NCBI RefSeq assembly: GCF_029168945.1
Contig: NC_083601.1
Location: 22,100,160 to 22,164,159, forward strand
DNA length: 64,000 nt
Reading direction: 5' to 3'
Source of the DNA: Cannabis sativa
Taxonomy: Eukaryota; Streptophyta; Magnoliopsida; Rosales; Cannabaceae
In this document: positions 49,870-61,636 of the stretch, one piece after another
Numbering within the stretch: the stretch's first letter is position 1
How the letters are laid out: every line of letters begins with the position of its first letter
Translations under genes and position numbers: made by a program
The notes under the pieces: generated by a model
What the model saw: only the letters and a program-made list of their open reading frames with translations
Database searches by the model: none
What the model was told of the DNA's origin: nothing

Positions 49870-52800
49870 TTAAAGCACTCCATCTTCTGTAATTTCTTCT
49901 AAAAATTGGTCAGCCCATTCCAAACGAATTTCATCAATTTCTTGTTTTGTATAAGTTTTTTTCCCATTCCACTGCAATGAGTAAGGTAAGTATTAGTTCA
50001 TATAGTAGTATTTATAATAAAATAGAAAAATATTTTATCATAGTGTATATACCCCAAATATATATATATCTATATATATATATAACTTACTTGAGTGGTT
50101 AGCCAATTGATAGGTCTAGAATTCATGCAAAATTCACGCATGTATCTCATTACATAATATCCACACTCAAAATCCGATATTTGTTGAGGACACTGCACAT
50201 ATTTATGAAATAAAAACACATAAATATTTTAAAATTTATAGAATAATTACTATATTGTTATATTAATGTAATTTTATTTTACAACTTACTTTTATAGATT
50301 TCCATGTAATGCCAGACTTTTTTGGCACGCCTATTCTTGGAAGCATTGTAGTAATCAAAAGTCCTAATAAACAAAAGAAATATTAAAATAATTTAAAAAA
50401 TAAAAATTAAATTAGACTAAACCATAATATTATTTAACTTACATTGCCATTAGAGATTTAATTTTATTAGGCGGGGGTAATCCAATTGAGTCAAGCCAAT
50501 AACATGTTTCACGCAATACATCAATAATTGCTAGCATCCAATGGTCTCTGTTGACCACCAAAGTAAGATATTATATGTAAGTCAAATATATTGATTACAT
50601 AAATAGTTAACTAAATAATTCTTACCCGGTATTAACGAGAAAGCAACCAAAATTGTCCCGCTTTTGTTCCTTCCATGCGATACTTGCCATTGTCATTGCA
50701 TTTTGTGCTTCGACATGAATCCAAAGCTAAAATTGGATGAAAGAAACGAAAATATTGTGCTCGATTTGCCTTCACCAACTTTTCATGTAAGATCCTAAAT
50801 ATTACAATTAGATTAATAAGGAAAAAATATTATTTAGTGCATTAAGTGTAATTTAAAGATAAATTTTTTACCTAATGTAAAATACTATGCAAGCAGCTCC
50901 AATCCGTTTCATAGTGCCTAGATGAATTACATCGATAGGTGAAATATGTAAATATTCATCATTATCCAAAATTTCTGGGTCTATGACCATGGAAAAAGTG
51001 TGTGAAGCTTTTATAAATCGAACAGCTAGTAATGCAGCTTTTACACCCTTTGGAGTGTCCTTAGGAATCTCAAATTTAATTGGAGAATCTCGCACTTCTT
51101 CTAAATTTGAGGACGATTTAGTGGGTTTTTGTGAGGATGAGGGTTGATCTTTTTCTTTACTTGGCTCCAGTTGCGTGAAAAAACTATTTTGTTTATCGTG
51201 AATAAAAAAAAAATTGTTATAATTTATTTTAAATACATGAAAAAAAATATGTAAGAGTAAATTTATGTTCTAATGAAACCATTGATGGAATTCTGATTGG
51301 TGACTCTGATGATCGTTCCTCTAATAATCTGCCTTGTTTTGATTCATAGAATATTTTCATATTCTCTTGAACGATTCTTGCAACATTATTATCTTGGTCC
51401 TTCCTTAGATCTTCAATGATTTTCTCTAATTTGTCCAAACGTTCTTCTTCAATCTCTTTATGTTTGGATGATAATTCCACTGAGATCTTTTTTCCAGGTG
51501 TAGGACCTAAACCTCGTAACCAACCGTATTTTCCTTCACCTAACACCTGCCTATATATAGCAGCCTCATCAACTACTAGTAGCAAGCCATCTTCAAATTG
51601 AATAAGTTTATCTCGTCGCAACTCAACCATTTCATTCTACAATAACAATAAAATAATGAATTATTACTTTTACAAAAACGATTAAATAAAATTACTAACT
51701 TTTAAAGTTAACATACATATTTTTCCTTGGCTATTTCGTTGATCCATCCATTCTCAATCGTATAATGAGTTTTTCGAAACATTTCGATCTCTCCACACTT
51801 CATAGTTTGTTGTTGTACTTCATCACCTATGCTTTGTTTTGATTTCTGTAATACATTTAAATAATAAATAAAATTAAAATATAATAATATTTTAATGCTA
51901 TTATACGAAAAAAATACTACCTCTTCATGTAAGTATTGAATAAAGGATTTTGTTCCACCGGAATGCATAAAAGAAACTTTTGCTCTATTTTTAGAACACC
52001 GTGACTTTTTCTACATAACATATTTCATTTCAGTATTAAGAATTTAAAAGTATTAAATGTGTACAAATTGAAGAAATATTATGATACCTTCCATTCTTCA
52101 TTAGAAAAACAGTTTTTACACATCCATTCCCGAGTCTTCGTCTGTTAGCACCAACTTTTTAGGTCGATTTTCTAATGGATTTTTACCTTCCTCGATAAGA
52201 GATTTGTATTTACTGTGGCATTTGTTACGGTAGCCCCTATATCTCTCTTGACAATAGTGATTGCAAATAGTTTCGAGGTATGGATCTTTTTTAAAATCTA
52301 TGTCAAAGATGTCCTAAAAAAGATAATTATTAAATGAATTATAAAATTATAGCTTTATGTACATAAAAATTGTATTATAAATATGTATACCATGATGCGA
52401 GCATATACAGCTTTCTTATCTTCTGGAGGAATTTTGGCCCAACCACTATACTGAAGTGGAGCATGATGACGTACTTTTACACCAACAGTGTTTCCAAATA
52501 TAGTTGCATTTGGCCCATACACTCTAAGTTCACCTTTCCTATAAGAAATTATTTTCTTACTTGTATCATTTTTTGATGAACGTCTAACTCCATCCCCACG
52601 AGTAGGGCCACGGGTGTTCTTCTTTGACTCTGTCCATAATTACAATATAATTTGTGATATAACTATATTTATGTATATATTATCTTAATTAAGTCATGCA
52701 TGTATGAACGGTTGTACCTAACAATTCTTGAATTTCATCATCAGATGGTGTTGTTGAATCTTCATTTGGAGAACAAGGCACAGGAGGTGGAGATTTTGTA

Positions 52801-52886
52801 GATGTTGAATCATTATTATATGTCTTCTTTGGACCAAATGACCTTGTACGGCTTAATGGTAGATCACGTGACTTCTTATTTGACAT
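49870..52886 (-). pseudogene. CACTA PF03004 gene fused to a Ulp1-like cysteine protease
   Basis: Start MSNKKSRDLPLSR at 52886; exons include 52718-52886 and 52391-52629 and several downstream. Order: RVYGPNATIFGNTVGVKVRH; a Transposase_24 (PF03004) core with CKNCFSNEEWK and AAIYRQVLGEGKYGWLRGLG (51490-51630); a linker (PKGVKAALLAVRF); then a C48 Ulp1-type protease domain. In the latter, the His is in DHWMLAIID (~50545), the Asp in YWLDSIGLPPP (~50500), and the Gln and Cys in CPQQISDFECGYYVMRYM (~50130-50190), so all catalytic positions are recognisable. It ends EEITEDGVL at 49870. A one-base shift near 52130 (between VLTDEDS and EWMCKNC) breaks the frame, so the whole protein cannot be made as is. 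The protease's role in transposition is unknown; SUMO or ubiquitin-like removal is suggested only by family. Confidence 0.7.
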
Positions 52887-53028
52887 GACTGTAAAGCTGA
52901 AAAATACAAAATTAATTAGTATTGCATGTAACAAATTTTTATATTGAAAAATTAAAAAAACAAAAAATTGACGCACTTTATACTTAATTAGTTTTATCAC
53001 TCAATATTATATCTTCAGAATCATCAAG

Positions 53029-56000
53029 TTACAGTTCTTCTTCTGTATCATCATTGTGATTTATTGGAATATCACTAAATACTCCATCATCACATTCTAT
53101 ATCTTCGATATCATCCCGAATAAGATTGATATTACTTATTGTTGAATCAAAATTTAAATCAATATTATTCGAAAATTCTTCTTGATATGCTTCAGAACCG
53201 ATGATAGTGGGATCTTCATCATCATCTTCACCATGATACGCTTTGGTGGTATTTCCCAAATGTGGCGATGATTCACTTTCTGCACTACTTTCCAATCTTT
53301 ATTTTTTTTTAATATCATCTAAATAAAAGACTGAACATACTTGATTAGCAAGAACAAATGGTTCATCTTCAAACCATTTTGAGCTAATGTTTATACTAGT
53401 AAAGTGATACTCAGTATACATTTTATTCCCATTGGTATTGTACCAAGAACATTTGAACAATACAACTGTATTCCAATAGAGGTAGTGTACTTCCCAAATT
53501 TCATCAATGACGCCGTAAAAATTACACATTTTTCCTTCATATTCTGCTTCAACCAAAACACCATGATTTTGAGTTGTACGTTTTTCATCTCGACTTTTTG
53601 TATGATATCGAACTCCATTAACCATACAACCATCATATGAACAAACCAACAAATCGAGTTGCACCGCAATTGCATACAAATCTTCTCTTGCTTGACCAGA
53701 AGTTGTTTCGTTCATTTTTTTTATCTGTGAATATTTCAAATTTCATATTGTCATTTTATGATGCAAACACAAATTTATGTTATAAGATATTTTAATTTAT
53801 ATTTTATACTTACTTTATTTTCAAACCATCTTGAAAATTTATTTTTTTGTACTTGGTCAATGTCGGAAAATCCTTGAGATTGTAAGAATAATCTATGTTC
53901 TCTGTTTTCATAACAAGTACTATGAAATATTAATTTTATGCTAAAACATAAATATTATAATATTTGGGAAGAAAAAACAAATTAACTTACGTTAAGTATG
54001 TGTCTAACTCAGGACAATTATTCAAAATGTACCATTGAACTTGGTTTCGTTCCTCTTGAGTTAGTGTGAAAGATGATTGTTTGCCAAATGGTCTTGTAGG
54101 CATGTTGAATATAGACAAGGTAGATTCTTTTCTGACGCCAAGGTTTTCAGAATTACGATCAGGGCGATTAAATCGTGTCTCTATTCCACGAAGATACATG
54201 GAACAAAAATTTAATGCCTCGGTAATAATGTATCCTTGAGCAATACAACCTTCAGGTCGAGCTTTGTTCTTTACATATTTCTTTAAATGACCTAATTCCC
54301 TGAAATTTATTATGTTTTCAATGTATAATTTTAAAATATTGTACTCAACAATTATCGAATAATACAAATTTAACTAAAATACAATTTATGATACCTTTCG
54401 ATTGAATACATCCATCGCATTTGTACTGGACCTCCCAACTTAGCTTCTAATGGCAAATGCACCGCAAGATGAATCATCACATCAAAGAAAGCAGGAGGAA
54501 AAATACTTTCCAATTTACATAAGGTAAGTACAATGCCCTCTTCCAATTCATCTAAGTCTTTCACATTTAATGTCCTCGCACATAGTTTTCTAAAGAACAA
54601 TGATAACTCAGCAATTGCATCCATCACCTTTTTATTCAAATATGGCCTTAAGCCAATAGGTAACAACCTTTGCAGTAAGATATGACAATCATGGCTTTTC
54701 AACCCAAATAATTTTCCATCTTTCATGTTAACATTTCGAGAAATATTTCCTGCATATCCATCAGGAAATTTTACAGATTTTATGAACGTACAAAATTCTT
54801 GTCGTTCCTTTGCCGATAGTGTATAACATGCTACTGGTTTCAACCATTTATTCCCTTTCTTTTTCATGTGTAGCTGCTTCCGAATATTTAAGTCTTGTAA
54901 ATCAAGTCTTGCCTTTTCAGTATCCTTAGACTTCCCATCGATACTAAATATTGTACCGACCACACTCTCACATATATTTTTTTCAATATGCATCACATCT
55001 TATGTCTTAGTTTTAACTTAGGCCAGTATTCTAACTCCCACAAAATACTTTTTCGCCTCCAGTTTGTTTTGTTTTCATAAGATGCATCCTTCATTTGTTG
55101 CTTATCTTCCTTAATGATCTTATCATTTTTCCCTGGCCTACATTTCCATAAACCTTTTACTTTGTCCAAGATTTCATCTCCTGTTAAAATTCTTAGAGCC
55201 AAACGTCTTTCAATTGTGCCATCGTACTCTTTATCATTGCGCCATTGGTGGTTCAGACTCAAATATCGACGATGACCCATGAAACATGTTTTTCCTCTTA
55301 CTCGAAATGAAGATGTGTCTTCCTCACAAACAGGACAAGCCTTATACCCTTGAGTGCTATACCCAGACACAGTACCATATGCTGGAAAATCATTAATCGT
55401 CCATAATACTGCAGCACGCATTGTAAAATATTCTTGGTCAACAATATCAAAAGTACGCACCCCATTTTCCCATAATTCCTTGAGCTCATCAATTAGAGGT
55501 CGTAAAAAGACATCTATGTCTTTTCCTGGAGCACTGGGTCCTGGAATTAGTAATGCCATCATTACGAATTCTCGTTTCATACATTTCCATGGAGGCATGT
55601 TATATGGCATTAGCAACACTGGCCACATACTATGTGCGTTTGATAAATCACCGAATGGATTGAATCCATCTGTTGCAAATCCCAACCTAACATTTCTAGT
55701 TTCTTTTGCAAAATTAGGATATTGTCGATCGAAATCCTTCCAGACTTCTGCATCAGCTGGGTGTCTAAGTTCACCATCAGTATCAACACGTTCTTCCTTA
55801 TGCCACCTCATATCAGTTGATGTATGGCGAGACATAAAAAGTCGTTGTAGACGTGGAGTTATGGGAAAATATTGCATCTTTTTGTATGGGATCTTCTTGC
55901 CTTTAGTTCCTTGAAATTTGTATCGTTCATGATCACATACAGGACATCTTTCAGCATTTTCATTCTCTTTCCAAAATAAAGCACAATTGTCCTTACATAC

Positions 56001-56669
56001 ATGAATGGTTTCATATCTTAAACCAAGATCACGCAACATCTTCTTAGCCTCGTAATATGACCGTGGAATCTTATTGTCTTTGGGAAATGCTTTCCAAAGT
56101 AAGTCCAACAACAGATCAAATGATTTGTTACTCCAATCACACATCACTTTAATGTGCATTAGATTAACAATAAATGTTAAGCTCGAGAATACTGTGCATC
56201 CGGGGTACAACTCCTTTTCAGCTTCAGCAAATAAGTTAGGTAATGAATTCCTTGCATTGTTGTCGCCATTTGAATCTCCAAGGTTCACAAAATCACTATT
56301 TCTATGAGATTGATTAGCTAAATCCTCTAATGCTGGTATCATATCGTCATCATCTTCATCATCACTATCATATAATGTGTTGTCTTCCTCAACGATTGAT
56401 TCTGCATTCTCTTCATCCTCGTGTATTTCTGTGATATCTTCCTCGTGGAACTCCCATAAAACATATTTTGTATAAAATCCTCTTACAAATATATGGCGCT
56501 TAATCGTCTCCAAGTCATAATAGTATAAGTTCATACATGAAACACATGGACATCGAATCTTATTTTCATCATTCAAGTGAAAGGATGATAATTTAAGAAA
56601 ATTCTTAAGTCCATCGAAATACTCCACCGATAATCTATCCTTTTGGAAAATCCAGTTCTTATCTATCAT
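53029..56669 (-). pseudogene. CACTA TNP2-type transposase, second copy, frameshifted
   Basis: Start ATG at 56669. The N-terminal zinc domain (RCPCVSCMNLYYYD) and TNP2 domain (TDGFNPFGDLSNAH, VSGYSTQGYKACPVC) share one open frame to 54993. This shows that the two-frame arrangement at 1.8 kb is damage. A small indel at ~54998 shifts LRHK to the next frame, where DVMHIEKNICESVVG and the DUF4218 block (GLKSHDCHILLQRLLPIGLR, HLAVHLPLEAKLGGPVQMRW) continue to ~54395. After an intron, GHLKKYVKNKARPEGCIAQG follows (to ~53990). The DUF4216 part (GCMVNGVRYHTKSRDEKR, EDEPFVLANQVCSVFYLDD) ends at a poly-A slip near 53300, beyond which NKDWKVVQKVNHRHIWEIP lies in another frame before an acidic tail. At least two frameshifts: not functional. 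Confidence 0.85.
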
Positions 56670-56700
56670 TTTTTATTTTATCTTTCGATAAACACGATGG

Positions 56701-57356
56701 ATTATACTACAAGAAAAAATATTTCATATTAATGTAGAGAATACTAGAGCAATACCAATTATAAATTATGGTAGAAGAAGAGGAAATATCTATCTATGGA
56801 TCAACATTGGAAGTAAGAAATTTTAAATAACAAAAAATTAAAATCACAATTAAATCTAATTTTATTAATTTTTTTCCATGTGTGATTGAATTTCTGACTT
56901 AATAAACACTACAATTTTTGTTTATAAAAGTTAATACATTTAAATCAAAATTTAAAATATTAAAAAGAGAGTAGACCAAATATGAATGAGATTTACATAA
57001 ATATTTGTTTTTTTTAAAAAAATCAACATAAGCATTTAATTTTTGATAATTCCTATTTTTTTAAAAAAATAATAATTATGATCATATTTCTAGTGCATGT
57101 TTGACATCGTGATTAAGAATTATTTTTAGTTTTTAAAAACATAAAGTTTGTTTGACCTTATTTTTTAGAAACAGTTTTTAAAAAATAAAGTTATAAAAAA
57201 CAAGAATTTTAAAAATAACTTTTTTGTTTTTTTTAAACAAAATCACTTTTGGACAATATTATTTTTAAAAAATACTAACTAAATGTGATGTGATATGTGA
57301 TATGTGTTTAAAACTTTAAAAATTATTTTGTTCTTATTTCTAAAATGATACTTTTG
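56701..57356. other. AT-rich intergenic DNA
   Basis: No gene or transposon end recognised with confidence. Confidence 0.45.
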
Positions 57357-57361
57357 AAAAC

Positions 57362-58144
57362 TGTTGACCGAGATTTTCGACAACTATTAAAATATGATTA
57401 TAATAAAGAGCTGTAAGAAAGTGAGATGAAGATTTTTTACGTGGTTGGGGCGTTAATGAGCCTTAGTCCACGAGTCTCTGTTATTAATGGATGTATTTAA
57501 TACAGATTCCACACTTGAGAGAATGTCTTTCTCTTAAATACAGAGAATGTTCTTGGTGAGTATTTTCTCTTCTTGCTCTTTTGCAAACCAAGATTCTCGA
57601 CCCCATTAAATGAGCTTTGAGGGGGTATTTATAGTGTTTTGGTGGGGTAATCCCTAGAATTGTTCTTACACATGTATCTGTAAGTATCCATAAAGTTGGG
57701 CATTTCCAATACATATACCATGGGTGATGCATGGTCAAATCCCTAGGTGCTGTAGGGTTTTTATGAAGAATGTCCTTTTTGCCTTGTGATTGACGTGACT
57801 CTTCGCAGAGTAGCCGTCGCTAGACTTAAATGATCATTCTTTATGCTTATTTTTGTTTGGGGGTTGTGCCGTCAGACTTTATTGCGTGTTACAGTCCCAA
57901 CACGCTTCCTCCCATGCAGCATTAAATGCGACTTGATTGCTCGAGAGAGACCTGACACATCCCGGAGAGCCTTCGCGCTATGCAAGCTTCCGGGAGTACC
58001 TTGTACTCCGGGTGCCTCCTCCGGGACCCATGCTAACAGTGCTTCCTTGTGGCGCACAAAGGCTTAGCAAATGTTTACAAGTTATCTGGTCCACGTGTCC
58101 CCTATCGACTGGTCCACGTATTTTGGGCGAATTCTGGAGCAACA
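57362..58144 (-). mobile_element. Solo LTR with AAAAC target duplication
   Basis: Ends TGTTGACCGAG and TGGAGCAACA (inverted TGTTG/CAACA); flanks AAAAC at 57357-57361 and 58145-58149 form a perfect 5-bp duplication. On the minus strand a TATA box (CACTATAAATACC, ~57630-57642) is followed by a leader, placing the LTR leftward. 783 bp, no internal region: a solo LTR. Confidence 0.9.
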
Positions 58145-58149
58145 AAAAC

Positions 58150-58558
58150 AAAAAGCAAAAAAAAAAAAGTTTAGTTGTACATGGATTAATACCTTATTTT
58201 TTTTAAGGCTAGTCCAGTATATCTCTAATTTTAAAATAATAATAATAATAATAAATAAAATAATAATTAAAGAAGCTAGCTATAGCTTTACCACACAAAC
58301 CCTAAACTCCCAAAAGCTAAGCCTCCCCTGCCGCCTAACCTAAACCTAAAATCCCTCTCAAAGCTCCCTTCTCGTTTGCTCCATTCGCCTGCACAGGCAG
58401 TGCTCGAGTGGTCACAAAGCTCTCTCTTATTCTTTTGCCTAAACCATAAACACATCCTAAATCTCCCTCTGCTAAAATTGCTGTCTTTCCCTCTCATCTC
58501 TGCCTAAATCTCCCTCTCATTTATCAAACACTACACCTAAAACTGCTCTATTTCAGCA
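58150..58558 (+). other. Leader-like, C/T-rich sequence
   Basis: CCCTAAAC / CTCCCTCTC-rich stretch, composition typical of a plant 5' leader, ending in an acceptor-like CTATTTCAG at ~58557. Precedes the first exon-like fragment. Confidence 0.4.
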
Positions 58559-58689
58559 AGTTACTTCAAATGGCAGCGAGGCTCCTGTAGTCGACCAGGA
58601 GGATGTCACCGTTGCTGGCGATTCGACGACGCGTGACGAATTAGCTAGTGCTGCGGTGAAGCTTCAGAAGCTTTATAAGGATTATCAGG
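58558..58689 (+). pseudogene. Exon-like fragment, possible IQ-motif (IQM-type) protein
   Basis: Between an acceptor (TTTCAG) and a donor (CAG|GTCAGT) an open frame reads QVTSNGSEAPVVDQEDVTVA, then TTRDELASAAVKLQKLYKDY. The ASAAVKLQKLYK part resembles the IQ motif at the start of plant IQM calmodulin-binding proteins (AALKLQKVYRSYRTRR). No ATG in frame. The rest of that family is absent. Confidence 0.35.
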
Positions 58690-58823
58690 TCAGTAGTAAT
58701 TAGGTTAGGCTATAGCTATCATTCTCTAATTATTTTAAGGCTATAGCTTTACTACTGTATGGTTTTAGTTTTTAGATAACTCATCTTAAACTTTACTGTA
58801 TTCTCTTGCTATCATTCTTCTAG

Positions 58824-58995
58824 ATTTGCAAAGATAAAGATGAAGCTGAAGTATGGTTTAGTGGTTTAAAAGCATTGATATCCCGTGGTCATCATCGAAA
58901 ATGGAGAAATGAGTTTAGGAGTGATGGAATCCCATCAGAGGCAAATAAACCTAGAACATACACGAGGAGGAGTTCTCCTTTGCACTCTCCCTTCG
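58824..58995 (+). pseudogene. PH-domain exon of an RCC1/FYVE (PRAF-type) protein, isolated
   Basis: A single exon bounded by TTCTAG and CTTCG|GTAATT encodes ICKDKDEAEVWFSGLKALIS, then HHRKWRNEFRSDGIPSEA and PRTYTRRSSPLHSPF. This is the end of the PH domain of plant PRAF proteins (PH, RCC1 repeats, FYVE, BRX). The exon borders match those expected for that gene, but no RCC1, FYVE or BRX exon follows in the next 5 kb. It is therefore an isolated fragment, and the downstream intron-like sequence may also derive from that gene. Confidence 0.75.
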
Positions 58996-60360
58996 GTAAT
59001 TATGCATTATTGATTATATCTTGGAAATTTTTTTCGACTCTGTTTCTCTGTTTCTGTGATTGTGATGATATTGGGGTTGATAAATTTGTGCTGGGTTATT
59101 TTGTTTAGTTGCTTATTTTGTTTATATGATTAGATTTTGTTGCTTCTGTGTGGATATATTATGCTTGTAATGAGTCTTTTGACTTAATGAGGCAAATTTA
59201 GTTATGACAACACACACAATTATCTAATACTTTATGCCTAAGAAAACGCTCCACTATATTCTAAACTAATACATATTCTTTTGAAAAGTTGAAACAATTT
59301 TTTTCAATACAATTGTTCTGATTGTATTCTTTTTTAAAGGATTAAGAGTTTCTGTTTTAAAAAAATAGGATAGAAATTTATTCAAACCTGTTTGTATGTA
59401 CCCACTCCTTGTATCCTTTTTGAAATTCTTTGAAACACCTAACCTGTTGAAACACCTGAAAGGATTTTTTAATTAACAATCCAATCAATGCAAGATTATA
59501 AAGTCAATCATGATATATATCAAATATCATTTAGCTCATACCTTTATACAACTATGGCACTTAATTGCTCTTTAGATTTGTTGAGGCTGTTGAGGCAAAT
59601 TAAGGTTTTTGAGAGAAAAAAAAATCGTTAACAGTGAATGTGAATAGAGTAAAGAAAAAAAAATGACGATAAAAATTAATGTATGGTATATATATACATA
59701 CACGTATTTATTTAAAAACCAAATTCAAATTTTAATTTTTGAAATTTTTGTTATTTTTTAACCTTGTTTTGTGGGATACTTATCTTTTTTTGAAATTTAA
59801 ATTTAAATTATTCTGTCCAGATTGTTTGTTTATAATTAATGTTTTTATCTTATTTTAAATCCTATAATAAATTTTTGCTAGGATATACGTCTTTTTTTCC
59901 TTTATTTTTGGATAAATTAAATTTAATATTCTTAAGTTGTTTGTTAATTTTATAACTAAAATGTTCTACATTTGTGGTTTAATTATTTATAGGTATAATT
60001 TTTAATTTAAAAATACATTAATTAAACTGAAAAATTAATTTTTGATCAAAAATTAAACTGAATTTTTGATTTAATTTTTGTCACCTACTGCTGCTATGAT
60101 GACGTTTCTGCTGTGAAAAAGGTTGGATGTTGCTCTGCATAGTTTGTGGAATAAAAAGTCCTAGTGTTTGTTGCTCTACATTATCTGGTGCATCAATGTA
60201 GTCATTTGTTGTGGTTATCTGTTGTATATATTCCATGAGAGACATTAATCTTTGTAGTGTTATCTCTTCATGGCCATCAATCGATATAGTGGTATTGTTG
60301 GCATAAGGCTTAAGTTTATGGCTATGTGAATGGTTTGGTGACATTCTCCTTTTCATATGC
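58996..60360. other. Non-coding, partly intron-like
   Basis: T-rich sequence with no supported + strand exon. On the minus strand 60081-60356 is a 91-codon ATG frame (MKRRMSPNHSHSHKLKPY...) of unknown nature, Gln- and His-rich; it might be a fragment of another gene. Confidence 0.35.
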
Positions 60361-60475
60361 AGATAGTATATTGAAACAAATTGGTTATGAAAATCATATG
60401 AAAGTTGCCACTTGTGACTATTCCAAGCTATATTTCCATTGCCAAGAGTTTAAATGCTTTGCTAGGTGAGTTTTG
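60361..60475 (+). pseudogene. Exon-like fragment, unrecognised
   Basis: Between ATGCAG and GCTAG|GTGAGT an open frame reads YENHMKVATCDYSKLYFHCQ, EFKCFAR. Splice-like borders and ordinary codon use suggest a former exon, but I do not recognise the protein. Confidence 0.3.
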
Positions 60476-60742
60476 GATTATCCCATGCTTAAATTGATAT
60501 GATTATGCTCTCCCACCTCTCTCTAGCATAAAGTCTCACACCATGAGTTTACATTGTTCTTTTCTGCAGAAGTCTAAGAATTCAAACTAATATATGTGGT
60601 AGAAAAATTTCTCTAAGTTATTTGTCCCATATATGCATAAAATTTGTCATGATGCTAGTTTAATGTAGACATAACTTGTTTTCTTTTACCTTTTTGTTTG
60701 GTTTACATGATAAATTTTTTATTCCTATGTAGGGTGACATTC

Positions 60743-60793
60743 TGTAATTTAGTATGAGCAAGGATCCCACCTGTGTAGGAGAAATTCTTCTCT
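60743..60793 (+). pseudogene. Exon-like fragment, unrecognised
   Basis: ATG-started open stretch MSKDPTCVGEILLFNKE. Short, unrecognised; listed because it lies in the same series of fragments. Confidence 0.2.
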
Positions 60794-61296
60794 TTAATAA
60801 AGAGTGAGTTGCTCTATATGCTAGTTAATAGAATACCCTGCATTACATGCCTAATCAATTTTATTTTTCTTCATTATCTCTACATAAGAATTTTCCAGTC
60901 TAATTTACAGCATTGGTTCTAGTGTTGAGAGGAAGTTCTTATTTATTATGGGTTTGCAGAAAATTTCATGGCAGAGGCTTGATGATCTCTTGCCAACAAG
61001 TGGTAATATTATTTATTGTGGGAACACTGGCCTAAATCCTTATACAGTGGCCCCTTATCTCCGATTTTGGGATCTTTTATGATTTTATTAGAGTGATGGC
61101 TAATGATTTTCAGTATGATTAACAGTACAAATCATTGGATCTGAAAGTTATAAAATGGCACATTTTTCATTCTCTTCTCAGTCCAGATATATAGTTTTTT
61201 CTTATTTCTTGAAGCTCATATTAAAACAGAACATAATGCTTTATATATATTCTTCAGAGCTTATTTTTTCTGGCATTTGTCTTTGTATTATTACAG

Positions 61297-61636
61297 ATGA
61301 CTGGTCACTTGGCTACACTTCAATTTCTGGAGGGGAAGACTTTTGCATTGGGGGTCATCGCTTGAATGTCGTTTTTTCTCCGAATGGAACTCTGCTACAA
61401 TTGTGAGTATTGGCCCGCCAAAGGAAGAGAAGAAAGATGGAAAGAAGGATATGTCCAGTGAAAATGCATGGGTTAGAATGCTCCTCAACTCATTGTCAAG
61501 TCAGCAAAGTTGTAAGGTAACTCAGCTAATCTATCACATATAAAGAGTCTCAATTTTTTTCAGGTACTTCTCCTTGGAAGCTGTTGTTTGAAAGATCAAG
61601 AACTTGAAAAAAAACTAAGGTTGCCAATCGAGGAAG
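61297..61636 (+). pseudogene. Two exon-like fragments of one unrecognised gene
   Basis: Exon 61297-61516 (TTACAG ... TGTAAG|GTAACT) and exon 61564-61636 (TTTCAG ... GGAAG|GTACGT) join in phase. They read DWSLGYTSISGGEDFCIGGH, RLNVVFSPNG, then, after a one-base shift near 61384, SATIVSIGPPKEEKKDGKKD, MSSENAWVRMLLNSLSSQQS and VLLLGSCCLKDQELEKKLRL. Good splice sites and phase indicate a real ancestral gene; the shift indicates decay. I cannot name the family. Confidence 0.5.

Larger units (their letters stand above)
48926..56700 (-). mobile_element. Second CACTA transposon, minus strand
   Basis: Carries a TNP2-type transposase gene (53029-56669) and a PF03004/Ulp1-type gene (49870-52886) in the same orientation. 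The 3' end is marked by CATTACAAGAAACC at ~48926 (worn CACTACAAGAAA end), followed by ~340 bp of TTTTAGCTAC / TAGTAGCAAA subterminal repeats (48950-49260). The expected mirrored end (TTCTTGTAGTG) is not found to the right of 56.7 kb, so the 5' end is uncertain. A CTACAAGAAAA word at ~56708 has the wrong orientation for this element. Confidence 0.75.

Noticed and set aside
56704..56720. CTACAAGAAAAAA, a CACTA-like end
   Set aside because: Points away from the second CACTA element; a proper 5' end should read as the reverse complement.
57843..58206. Short frames on both strands at 57.8-58.2 kb
   Set aside because: They lie in the GC-richer part of the solo LTR and are not conserved proteins.
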